19,132 nt of DNA. Origin: Rhodospirillaceae bacterium UBA4468. GTDB lineage: Bacteria > Pseudomonadota > Alphaproteobacteria > Rhodospirillales > Casp-alpha2. The translations under genes and the position numbers were made by a program. Below the pieces are notes generated by a model. It was not told the DNA's origin. It did not search any database and was given only the letters and a program-made list of their open reading frames with translations. Below are positions 1-7,691 of the stretch, in pieces (position 1 is the stretch's first letter; each line of letters starts with the position of its first letter). The stretch covers positions 1-19,132 of the forward strand of contig DGOK01000100.1 of the NCBI GenBank assembly GCA_002389385.1. Direction: 5' to 3'.

Positions 1-754
1 CGTTATCTGGTACAGCCCCAAAATTAAAAAGCAATTCCTTAATGATATTCGTGGCCAAAAGCTCACCGAAAACCTGAGCTCATTGGGCAAGGCATTGCTC
101 GTATTTCACTCTCCTGTGGACAATACCGTTGGGATTGAGAACGCATAGGAAATTTATATCGCCGCAAAGCATCCCAAAAGCTTCGTGTCGTTAGATGATG
201 CGGACCATCTTTTATCTAAGCGTGCTGACGCGATTTATTGCGCAAATGTCATTGCAGCCTGGGCTGAACGTTATATCGGTACGGGTCACGTTGAAGGCAA
301 AGGGGATGATGTCCCATCTATCGAAGATGGTATCGTTGTCCAGGAAACCGGCGAAGGTAAATTCATCAATGCCGTTTCCGTTAACGGACACCACACGCTA
401 CGTGCAGATGATCCGCTAAGTGTTGGCGGGAACGACAGTGGCCCAACGCCGTATGATTATCTTCTGACAGCATTGGGAGCCTGCAAGTCGATGACGATGC
501 GTATGTATGCCGATCGCAAGAAATGGCCTATGGATCGTGCACGGGTCACATTGCGGCATAATAAAATTCATGCAGAAGATTGCGCGGTATGTGAGACCGA
601 TGAGGGCAAAGTCGATCAATTCAATGTCGAGATTGCGATTGAGGGTGACCTGAGCGACGAGCAGCGTCAGAAGATTTATGAGATTTCGAATCGCTGTCCC
701 GTACATCAAACACTGATCAACGAGACCAGTGTAGTTTCCAAACTGACCGATTAA
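1..754 (+). pseudogene. Bifunctional alpha/beta-hydrolase / OsmC protein, 5'-truncated by the window and broken by an in-frame TAG
   Basis: Reading from base 2 gives the end of an alpha/beta hydrolase (VIWYSPKIKKQFL, then LLVFHSPVDNTVGIENA), then TAG at 146-148. The same frame goes on without a shift as EIYIAAKHPKSFVSLDDADHLL and then a complete OsmC domain up to the TAA at 752-754. Fused hydrolase-OsmC proteins are a known family, and this join matches that layout. The stop lies between the probable catalytic Asp (SPVDNT) and the catalytic His (DADHLL), so a protein ending at the TAG would lack its triad His. The catalytic Ser would lie upstream of the window. The OsmC half could still be translated from the GTG at 185. 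I infer a fresh nonsense mutation; a single miscalled base is the alternative. Confidence 0.75.
185..754 (+). CDS. OsmC-domain open frame left downstream of the amber codon
   Basis: This 189-residue open frame begins at a GTG inside the old hydrolase region and carries a whole OsmC/Ohr-like domain (about residues 45-187). The two family cysteines are present: Cys100 in LGACKSMT and Cys171 in NRCPVHQTL. OsmC proteins reduce organic hydroperoxides with such a thiol pair. Residues 1-32 are the last hydrolase helix, with its catalytic His in DADHLL, and not a natural OsmC N-terminus. No convincing ribosome binding site precedes the GTG. Whether the fragment is made is therefore doubtful; it would be a stand-alone peroxidase domain if so. 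It is part of the same locus as the pseudogene entry that spans it. Confidence 0.5.
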   Translation: MSLDDADHLLSKRADAIYCANVIAAWAERYIGTGHVEGKGDDVPSIEDGIVVQETGEGKFINAVSVNGHHTLRADDPLSVGGNDSGPTPYDYLLTALGACKSMTMRMYADRKKWPMDRARVTLRHNKIHAEDCAVCETDEGKVDQFNVEIAIEGDLSDEQRQKIYEISNRCPVHQTLINETSVVSKLTD

Positions 755-781
755 CAAACATATTCCTCACGGGAACTTTAA

Positions 782-810
782 TTGAGCTGGAACACGCCCA
801 TCTCTATGCT
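782..810 (+). promoter_or_regulatory. Candidate sigma-70 promoter of the DUF302 gene
   Basis: TTGAGC (782-787) and TATGCT (805-810) are separated by 17 bp, each matching four of six consensus bases. It sits 33 bp before an ATG that has AGGAG about 5 bp upstream. Prediction from consensus only. Confidence 0.4.
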
Positions 811-842
811 AAGAAAAATTCAAATTAACCAGGAGCCAGACT

Positions 843-1333
843 ATGACATCAATTATTCGCTCACTCTCAGCTGTCTGTATTATTGCTGTCCTTGCTTTCA
901 CCGTTCAGCCAGCAAAAGCTGATGGCGATGGTCTGATTGTTAAGTCATCTGATTTCGATGTTGTGAAGACATTGAATCGCCTGGGAATCGCTCTTGAGCG
1001 CGCAGGGATCACCGTATTCTCTCAGATTAAACATAATCGTGGTGCCGAGAAAGTCGGCATGACACTGGCACCTACTGAAACCATGATTTTTGGTAACCCA
1101 AAACTAGGCACCCCTTTGATGCAATCAAATCCGGCTATTAGTCTTGATTTACCTTTAAGGTAGTTGCATGGCAGGCCGCAGATGGCTCGACAAAGATTGC
1201 CTATACTGATCCTGCATGGTTGGCGAAGCGCTATGGCATCACAGACAAAGAGCCTGTGTTTATGAAAATGACCGGTACACTAAACAAGTTCACGAACATG
1301 GCAAAGAAACGCGGAATGTTGCCCGCAAAGTAA
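843..1333 (+). pseudogene. Exported DUF302-family protein, frameshifted
   Basis: The ATG at 843 follows an AGGAG ribosome binding site. It opens a signal peptide (residues 1-26, ending in PAKA) and the first half of a DUF302 domain, stopping at the TAG of 1161-1163 after LPLR. The missing second half lies in another frame straight after, as VAWQAADGSTKIAYTDPAWL to a TAA at 1331-1333. Adding one A in the AA at 1157-1158 restores a continuous protein of about 163 residues through LPLKVVAWQ, the usual pattern of this family. DUF302 proteins are small, often periplasmic, and of unclear function. The lesion is a one-base loss in a short A run, which could be a real mutation or an assembly error. 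The gene lies 22 bp before parA and may share its transcript. Confidence 0.75.
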
Positions 1334-1355
1334 TCGACCTCATAAGGAAGTTCCG

Positions 1356-1979
1356 ATGGCTGCACGTATCATTGCCGTCGCTCAACAAAAGGGTGGCGCA
1401 GGTAAAACAACATTGGCTGCACAGCTTGCTGTTACATGGGCGGAAAAGTACCGCGTTGCGTTGATGGATATCGATCCTCAATCCAGCTTAACGGCGTGGC
1501 ACCATTTGCGTGGTGAAAACAACAAGCCGCTAACCCCGATACATTTAAGCGATGTGTCTGGCTGGCGGGTAGGCACCGAGCTGGATCGACTGAAGAATGA
1601 TTATGATATCGTTCTTATTGATTGTACCCCCCACACTGAAACTGAGACTAAGAACGCCATGCGTGCTGCATCAATGGTCGTTATACCTGTTCAGCCTTCA
1701 CTCATGGACGTTTGGGCAACGGAACCCACGGTAAAGTTTGCGGTGGAGCAGGGGTCCGAAGCGCGCCTTGTTCTCAATCGGGTACCGCCAAGGTCCCGGC
1801 TTGTCGATAAAGTTCGTGAAATGCTTAAAGACAAGAAACTCAAGATGACGAAAAATGCACTCGGCAATCGGGTCGCCTTTGCTGCCTCAATGATGGATGG
1901 CATGGGCGTTACCGAGAGCGAACGGTCAAGCCAAGCCGCCACTGAAATACGTAAGCTCGCCAAAGAGCTGGAGAAATAA
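1356..1979 (+). CDS. Orphan ParA-family (MinD/ParA) ATPase
   Basis: This 207-residue protein has the deviant Walker A motif KGGAGKTT at residues 12-19, with the signature lysine near its start. A DIDPQ segment (38-42) and a Walker B-like VLIDCTPH around residues 88-95 follow. ParA-type ATPases dimerise with ATP, usually on nucleoid DNA, and position plasmids, chromosomes or protein clusters. There is no parB next to it, so it is likely an orphan acting on some other cargo rather than a replicon partition system; this is inference. The start is supported by AAGGAAG 6 bp upstream. The next gene begins 4 bp after the stop, so the two are probably co-transcribed. The reading frame is intact although both genes before it are broken. 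Confidence 0.85.
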   Translation: MAARIIAVAQQKGGAGKTTLAAQLAVTWAEKYRVALMDIDPQSSLTAWHHLRGENNKPLTPIHLSDVSGWRVGTELDRLKNDYDIVLIDCTPHTETETKNAMRAASMVVIPVQPSLMDVWATEPTVKFAVEQGSEARLVLNRVPPRSRLVDKVREMLKDKKLKMTKNALGNRVAFAASMMDGMGVTESERSSQAATEIRKLAKELEK

Positions 1980-1983
1980 ACTT

Positions 1984-2451
1984 ATGACTGATCTTTCACC
2001 ATTTATGCTGGGCGCTCATGCCTTGTTCGCCGTGTTGTGGGTTGGCGGCATGTTCTTCGCTTATCAAGTACTACGTCCAAGCGTACCCGGGATTGAACCA
2101 CCACCGGAACGCTTGAAGCTTTGGGACCGCGTGTTTGCAAGGTTCTTCCATTGGGTCTGGATTGCCGCCGTCGCATTACCTTCAACCGGGTATTGGATGA
2201 TCTTTGTCGACTTTCAGGGCTTCCGAGGTGCCAGTCTGCATATCCATTGGATGCATGGAACTGGGTGGTTGATGATTGTCCTGTTCATCTATCTGTATAT
2301 GAAGCCTTACGCGCTGTTCCGTGAAGCTGTTGCGGCAGAGAATTGGGAAGATGCGAAAGCTAATCTGGAACGTATTCGCAAAATCGTTCTGACCAACCTC
2401 GTACTCGGTGTCATCACAATCTTGCTCGGATCAACCGGCCGCTTGTGGTAG
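1984..2451 (+). CDS. Small four-helix membrane protein, CopD-like
   Basis: From the ATG at 1984, 4 bp after the parA stop, this encodes 155 residues with four likely membrane helices (about 8-28, 52-75, 90-108 and 133-152). It begins MTDLSPFMLGAHALFAVLWVG. Histidines at 12, 56, 86, 88 and 91 lie in or near helices, as in CopD-family and related heme or copper membrane proteins. The best description is a CopD-domain protein of unknown role; neither heme nor metal binding is proven by sequence. An upstream in-frame ATG at 1897 lies within parA and would add an unrelated hydrophilic stretch, so it is rejected. It ends with TAG, which shows that TAG is used as a true stop in this genome. Confidence 0.8.
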   Translation: MTDLSPFMLGAHALFAVLWVGGMFFAYQVLRPSVPGIEPPPERLKLWDRVFARFFHWVWIAAVALPSTGYWMIFVDFQGFRGASLHIHWMHGTGWLMIVLFIYLYMKPYALFREAVAAENWEDAKANLERIRKIVLTNLVLGVITILLGSTGRLW

Positions 2452-2461
2452 GACTGTCGCC

Positions 2462-2534
2462 CTGGACCCCGGCCTTTGCCGGGGTGACGACACCTCTATA
2501 AATTCACGTCATTCCGGCGCAGGCCGGAATCCAG
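2462..2534. repeat. Pair of inverted palindromic repeats (REPIN-like)
   Basis: Two 27-bp units face each other. The unit at 2462-2488, read on the minus strand, is GTCACCCCGGC then AAAG then GCCGGGGTCCAG. The unit at 2508-2534, read on the plus strand, is GTCATTCCGGC then GCAG then GCCGGAATCCAG. Each makes an 8-bp or near 8-bp GC-rich hairpin with a 4-nt loop. The pair sits between the converging copD-like and dadA genes, where it could also end or stabilise transcripts. Confidence 0.8.
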
Positions 2535-2580
2535 TGATTACAATAATTTGATAGCCTCGCTTGATACAAAGCAGCACGGC

Positions 2581-3834
2581 TTAACGAAACCGATTGAAAC
2601 CAAGCCCAGACATATTAATCTCAGGCGTCCTGTCGTTGATGATATCCGCAACAACACGCGCGGACCCGGCAGACATCGTCCATCCGAGCGTGCCGTGTCC
2701 CGTGTTCAGATACAGTCCTTTTAACGGTGTCGCCCCTAATACGGGCACACTGTCTGGAGTTTGAGGGCGCAAGCCCGTCCAGTACGTTGCTTGGCTTATA
2801 TCTCCTGCATTTGGAAACAACTCTAGCGCACCTGACAATACGAGACGTGCGCGCGCATCATGTATTTTGGTATCGTAGCCAACAGTTTCAGCCAGGCCAG
2901 CAATGCGCAGTCTGTTGCCAAGGCGGGAATACACCAACTTCTTTTCATCATCGATAAGTGCCGTGATAGGAGCCAGATGCTTATCTTCGACGGGCAGCGT
3001 CACCGAGTATCCTTTGGCAGGATACACAGGCAATTTGATTCCTAACGAACGCAGCAAAAGTGGAGAATAGCTCCCCATCGCAACGACCAGACGTTCTGAT
3101 GTGATCTCGCCTTTATCCGTCCGCACACCAGAAATACACGTACCATCTGACAAAAGTTCCTGAACCGTTTCATGAAACCGGAACGTGACGCCCACTTTTT
3201 GGCACGCGGCGACAATGTTTTCGGTAAACACACGTGCGTTACCGCTCTCGTCTGTGGGCGCATAGATGATGCCGCACAGGCTATCCATTGCATGGCTAAG
3301 GTTCGGTTCAATTTCCAAAGCAAGATCCTTACTAATCGGCGCGCGCTCAATCCCCAAAGCCGTCACAGCCTCGGCTTGTTTCAAGGCCTTCGTATAGCTT
3401 TTTGCCTGACGGTAAATGTGAACGATCCCCGTGTGGCGTGCATCATAAGGCGCGTCGACGTCACTTCTAATATCCTTAAAGACATTCTGACTATACGCCG
3501 CAATACGCAGCATCCGCTCTGTATTGAGCGCAGCCCGCGCCGTCGTACAGTTTTTTAAGTAAAGCCAAATCCATTTTAAGAGGGCAGGGTCGAGTGACGG
3601 CTTGAACACCAATGGTGCATCTTGGTCACCCAGCCAGCTTATGACTTTCCGAAGATTATCAGGCGATGCCCAAGGGTCAGTGTGACTAACCGATATCTGC
3701 CCGCCGTTGGCAAAGCTGGTTTCACGCGCAGCCGCATCGGCACGGTCAATGACCGTTACCTCATGACCATCTTTGGCCAGAAAGTACGCCGTTGTGACGC
3801 CAATGACGCCTGCGCCGAGAACGCTTACTCGCAT
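2581..3834 (-). CDS. dadA: D-amino-acid dehydrogenase, FAD-dependent
   Basis: A 417-residue flavoprotein, close in length to the E. coli enzyme. It opens with the dinucleotide-binding motif GAGVIG (residues 7-12), then VTVIDR, the acidic and basic end of the ADP-binding fold. SFANGGQIS (about 40-48) is the family's flavin-side signature. The C-terminal part has GLRPQTPDSVPVLG and LNTGHGTLGWTMSAGSA, where the flavin is closed in. DadA oxidises D-amino acids, D-alanine above all, to the 2-oxo acid and ammonia, passing electrons to the respiratory chain at the inner membrane. It is transcribed away from nnrD; no racemase (dadX) is next to it in this window. Family membership is clear; substrate range cannot be told. 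Confidence 0.88.
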   Translation of the reverse strand: MRVSVLGAGVIGVTTAYFLAKDGHEVTVIDRADAAARETSFANGGQISVSHTDPWASPDNLRKVISWLGDQDAPLVFKPSLDPALLKWIWLYLKNCTTARAALNTERMLRIAAYSQNVFKDIRSDVDAPYDARHTGIVHIYRQAKSYTKALKQAEAVTALGIERAPISKDLALEIEPNLSHAMDSLCGIIYAPTDESGNARVFTENIVAACQKVGVTFRFHETVQELLSDGTCISGVRTDKGEITSERLVVAMGSYSPLLLRSLGIKLPVYPAKGYSVTLPVEDKHLAPITALIDDEKKLVYSRLGNRLRIAGLAETVGYDTKIHDARARLVLSGALELFPNAGDISQATYWTGLRPQTPDSVPVLGATPLKGLYLNTGHGTLGWTMSAGSARVVADIINDRTPEINMSGLGFNRFR

Positions 3835-3943
3835 GATTTAAGATACCTTGTTCATATACGCCTTTAGTTGTCGAAACGCGTCTGAAGGTCAAGGAGCCAG
3901 CTTGATACTTTTGCTCTGTCCAAGACTTGTGTACGATTCCCAT

Positions 3944-5407
3944 ATGACAAACGAACTTCTCAGTGTTGAACAGATGAGCCAAGCTGATCGGTTGGCAATT
4001 GACGGTAGCACACCCGGCCTTGAGCTCATGGAACGTGCGGGCAGAGCCGTTGCGGACCACGCTGCACGGGTGGCAGGGGAACGTTCAATCTTCGTTCTAT
4101 GCGGACCTGGCAATAATGGTGGTGATGGATATGTGGCGGCGAGGTATCTGCAAAAGCGCGGGTATCGGGTTCGAATTGCGGCCTTGGGTGACCCCGAAGA
4201 CCTAACAGGTGATGCGCGCGCGAATTACAAGCGCTGGGATAGCGTGATTGAGCCTCTATGGCCCATTGCATTGGAAGAAGATTGCATTATCATTGATGCG
4301 TTGTTTGGTGCGGGCCTAACCCGCGACATCGAAGGGCCCATTGCCAACGTTTTGAATGCGGCACGCGACTTGAGCATACCTTCGATCGCTGTTGATTTGC
4401 CGAGCGGCCTGAATGGCAATACCGGCGATGTTTTAGGCACAACGCTTCCTGCAATTGAAACGGTCACGTTCTTTCGGAAAAAGCCCGGGCATTTATTGTA
4501 TCCAGGGCGTGGTCTTTGTGGCGAGATTACGGTTGTTGATATTGGTATTCCGGAAACTGTATTGGACATCATCAAACCAAAAATAACTGAAAATACGCCC
4601 GCCCTTTGGGATGATCAGGTTTTTGGCAAGCAAACCGCAACTGATCACAAATACGACCGTGGTCACCTTGTTGTCGCGGGAAGTGCAGAAATGTCGGGCG
4701 CCGCACGATTGGCAGCACGGGCAGCGCGTCGCATTGGGGCTGGTCTTGTAACGCTGTCAGTGCCTGAGGCCGCAAGAGAGGTTTATCTCGCAGGCGACCC
4801 CGGCAACATCGTTGAAGCCCGCATTGATTTTGCAGATACACTCCGCGATCCAAGGCGCAATGCCGTCGTGCTCGGCCCAGGCATTGGGATCAGCGATGAA
4901 ACAAAATCGATGGTTCTGAGTGCACTCATGACCGGAAAACGATCTGTTGTACTTGATGCCGATGCACTTAGTGTCTTCGCAGACAATCCATCCGAGCTCT
5001 TTGATGCCATTCAAGGGTCAGCGGTTCTGACACCTCATGAAGGTGAATTTAAACGCCTGTTCAATGTGGCAGGTGACAAGCTTACACGTGCGAAAGCTGC
5101 CGCATCACAAAGTGGGGCTTTGGTTATTCTCAAAGGTGCAGATACGATTATTGCTGCACCAGACGGTCGTGCCGCGATTAATGCAAATGCACCCAGATCG
5201 TTAGGCACTGCAGGGGCAGGGGATGTGCTCGCGGGTATAATTGGCGGGCTATTGGCAGCAGGTGCGCCTTCGTTCGAAGCCGCGTGTGCTGCAGTTTGGT
5301 GTCATGGGAAAGCCGGAACATCATTCGGCCCAGGCCTCATCGCCGAAGATATTGCAGATGAACTGCCGCGTGTATTATCCGAGATATTTTCGTGTATATA
5401 TAGATAA
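3944..5407 (+). CDS. nnrD: Bifunctional NAD(P)H-hydrate epimerase / ADP-dependent NAD(P)H-hydrate dehydratase
   Basis: This 487-residue protein repairs damaged NADH and NADPH hydrates. The N-terminal YjeF_N half (about 1-210) epimerises R and S forms and shows GPGNNGGDG at residues 54-62. The C-terminal ribokinase-like half (about 225-485) dehydrates the S form using ADP, with VLGPGIG, LDADALS, LTPHEGEF and the GTAGAGDVLAG loop with the catalytic-type Asp. The ATG at 3944 is chosen because MTNELLSVEQM matches normal NnrD N-termini; the frame is open further up to 3848, but those residues look unrelated to the family. It is divergent from dadA, with about 110 bp between the two starts. Both halves appear complete. 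Confidence 0.88.
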   Translation: MTNELLSVEQMSQADRLAIDGSTPGLELMERAGRAVADHAARVAGERSIFVLCGPGNNGGDGYVAARYLQKRGYRVRIAALGDPEDLTGDARANYKRWDSVIEPLWPIALEEDCIIIDALFGAGLTRDIEGPIANVLNAARDLSIPSIAVDLPSGLNGNTGDVLGTTLPAIETVTFFRKKPGHLLYPGRGLCGEITVVDIGIPETVLDIIKPKITENTPALWDDQVFGKQTATDHKYDRGHLVVAGSAEMSGAARLAARAARRIGAGLVTLSVPEAAREVYLAGDPGNIVEARIDFADTLRDPRRNAVVLGPGIGISDETKSMVLSALMTGKRSVVLDADALSVFADNPSELFDAIQGSAVLTPHEGEFKRLFNVAGDKLTRAKAAASQSGALVILKGADTIIAAPDGRAAINANAPRSLGTAGAGDVLAGIIGGLLAAGAPSFEAACAAVWCHGKAGTSFGPGLIAEDIADELPRVLSEIFSCIYR

Positions 5408-5408
5408 G

Positions 5409-5437
5409 TTGACGTATACTAGTTTAACTAGTGTACA
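5409..5437 (+). promoter_or_regulatory. Candidate cyclase promoter with a 23-bp palindrome in its spacer
   Basis: TTGACG (5409-5414), 17 bp, then TGTACA (5432-5437) forms a possible sigma-70 promoter. A palindrome at 5414-5436 has the perfect 15-bp core ACTAGTTTAACTAGT (5418-5432) and matching flanks except for one base pair. It fills the spacer, which is where a repressor would compete with RNA polymerase. The promoter and its operator role are inferred; the palindrome is seen directly. Confidence 0.45.
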
Positions 5438-5476
5438 CGGATAATAATCCTGCATGACACAGTCTCGGTATTTCCT

Positions 5477-7621
5477 ATGAAGCCAGTGAATTTCCCTATT
5501 CGAATTACGGTCACAACCTCGTTTGTGGTTTTCACGGTTCTAGCTGTCTCTATCGTTGCCATCCTCAACTTCATGGAGAGCCGAGATACAATTCTTGAAG
5601 TCGCGAAAGTCCGCATGGGCCATTCTGCTGAATTGGTTAAACGCGAGGTCGACATGCTCGTCGATAAATCTTTTGGTACGAGTAAATCTATTGCCGCGCT
5701 TCCCGGATCAATCTTTCAACAAGAGACCCCTGAAATTATCCAAGCTGTACTCACAGCCGTACTCATCGTTTCACCTGAAATGTACAGCATCTTCTTTGGA
5801 TTTCCGGATGGATCTTTTGTCCAATCCGTGAAATTTGTCGATGAAGATGGAAAGATGCGCAATATTTCCGGTGTCCCTAAATATACCGTGACAGGGTGGC
5901 GCATCATTCAACCTCTAAAGGGGATGGATGTTCGAACTCAAACTTAGCGGTATTTTGATGTAAATGGCGATGAAATCGATGCAGGTGAAAAAATAGACCT
6001 ACAATTTCGAGGTACGACCCGCGTGTTCGGGCATGGTATATTGATGCTCAAGCTTCGGGTGAAGCATCGATAACAAAAGCATATATATTCTCTAGCCTTC
6101 GCAAACCCGGCGTGACGATTTCTGCCACCATCCATAATTTTCCTGGTGCAACTGTGGGTATTGATCTGCCGCTCACATCACTTTCACACCTAGCCAATGA
6201 AGTTGCGCCTGGTGAGAATGGTGTTGTCGCGATCTATGATATCGATGGTGATATGATTGCCCATACAGATCATAATAAGATCGTCGAATATCATGATAAA
6301 TATGATGCACTCCGTCTCGTATCGGCGGACAGGATTAAAGATTCTCGACTACGTGCTGCCAAGGCTATCTAACAAGAACATCAAGAACCTGAGATTAAAT
6401 TTACGGTTGATGGGAATGACTATATTGGTTTTTTCCAGACATTAGGTGCAGACAGTAAAACGCTATGGCAAATTGTCAGCATCGCGGCTGTTGATGATTT
6501 TACCGGCAAACTCGTCACCACGCTGTATCATTCATTGATCATAGCAGGGGTCGTTCTGTTGTTTGCCGTTTGGGGCGTGGCTGCACTGGCAGGATGGATC
6601 GCTGTTCCCATCATAAGACTGCGGGCAATGGCGGACCGCGTCACCGAGATGAACCTCTCGCCGATTGAAGCATTCCAATCACCTTTTGATGAAATACAAA
6701 GTTTAAGAAACTCGATGGAACGCATGCGTGGCGCGCTTGAGACTTTCGTACGCTATGTGCCACGAGAGCTTGTGTGCGATCTCATTCAATCTGGCGAACA
6801 GTTAGAAGTCGGCGGCGTGAAGCGTGAAGTAACCTTGTTGTTTAAGGATGTTGAGGGCTTTACCACGCTGACCGAAAAAATGACTCCCGAAGAAGTCATG
6901 TCATAAACTTCGGAATACTTTGAGCGGCTGACTTTTGCTATTCAGACAAATAGGGGCACCGTCAATAAGTTTATTGGCGATGCCATCATGGCGATGTGGA
7001 ATGCGCCGTCGGATGACGACCACCACGTCGACAATGCATGCCGCGGCGCACTGTCAGCACTTGCTGTTTCTGAGGACTTGAATGAAGAACTCGAAAAAGC
7101 GTGGCGCGCAAATTATGCGTACACGATTCGGACTTCATACCGGCGACGCTCTTGTCGGTAATATGGGCGCACGGGACCGCATGCAGTACACTTGCCTTGG
7201 GCCCAATGTAAATTTGGCGGCACGCCTTGAGGGGCTGAACAAGTATTACGGTACGAGCATTCTTGTGAGTGATGTGATAAGCAAAAAAGCCTCGAGTGAG
7301 TTCCTGTTCCGTCGCGTCGATATTGTTGAAGCCAAGGGAACAAGTATTCCTGTGACACTTTATGAGCTCATTGGTGAGCGGGGCGAGTTCGTTGCATTCG
7401 GGCTCAGCAAAGAAGAAATAAAACACGCGTCAAATTACGAACAAGCTTTCGACTTTTATTTGCATCAGGACTTTGATCAAGCCGAGATTGTTCTCATGAA
7501 ATTAAAAGCTGAAGTCCCTGATGACAGAGTCGTCCAGTCGCTTCTGGAGAGATGCCAGTTGCATATGAAAACACCGCCGCCAAGCAGTTGGAACGGTGTC
7601 ACAAGTTTCGATAAAAAATAA
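5477..7621 (+). pseudogene. Membrane-bound class III adenylate/guanylate cyclase, multiply disrupted
   Basis: Joined across its lesions, this would encode about 715 residues. It has an N-terminal membrane helix (about 8-30) and a sensor region of Cache type containing RYDPRVRAWYIDAQ. A second membrane segment (LIIAGVVLLFAVWGVAAL) and a HAMP-like linker follow, then a class III cyclase domain. Visible catalytic features are LFKDVEGFTT and FIGDAIMAMW, carrying the two metal-binding Asp, and NLAARLEG with the transition-state Asn and Arg. The lesions are TAG 5945-5947, a frameshift at about 6011, TAA 6370-6372, TAA 6904-6906 (within VMS-stop-TSEYFE, where Gln is usual, so CAA to TAA) and one extra base near 7120. 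Five independent lesions make loss of function certain and sequencing error unlikely. Confidence 0.9.
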
Positions 7622-7691
7622 ACCGTCCAGAATTCTAATTGTCACAAAGGACGCCTTGAAATAACCACATAATGAATGCACTTTAAGTGTT

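Noticed and set aside
1216..1464. An 82-residue open frame across the DUF302-parA junction
   Set aside because: It overlaps the end of the DUF302 remnant and the start of parA, both recognisable families; no domain or ribosome binding site.
1356..2451. ParA next to tRNAs and repeats as a plasmid or integrated-element partition system
   Set aside because: There is no parB, parS-like repeat array, replication gene or integrase, and the surrounding gene order is chromosomal.
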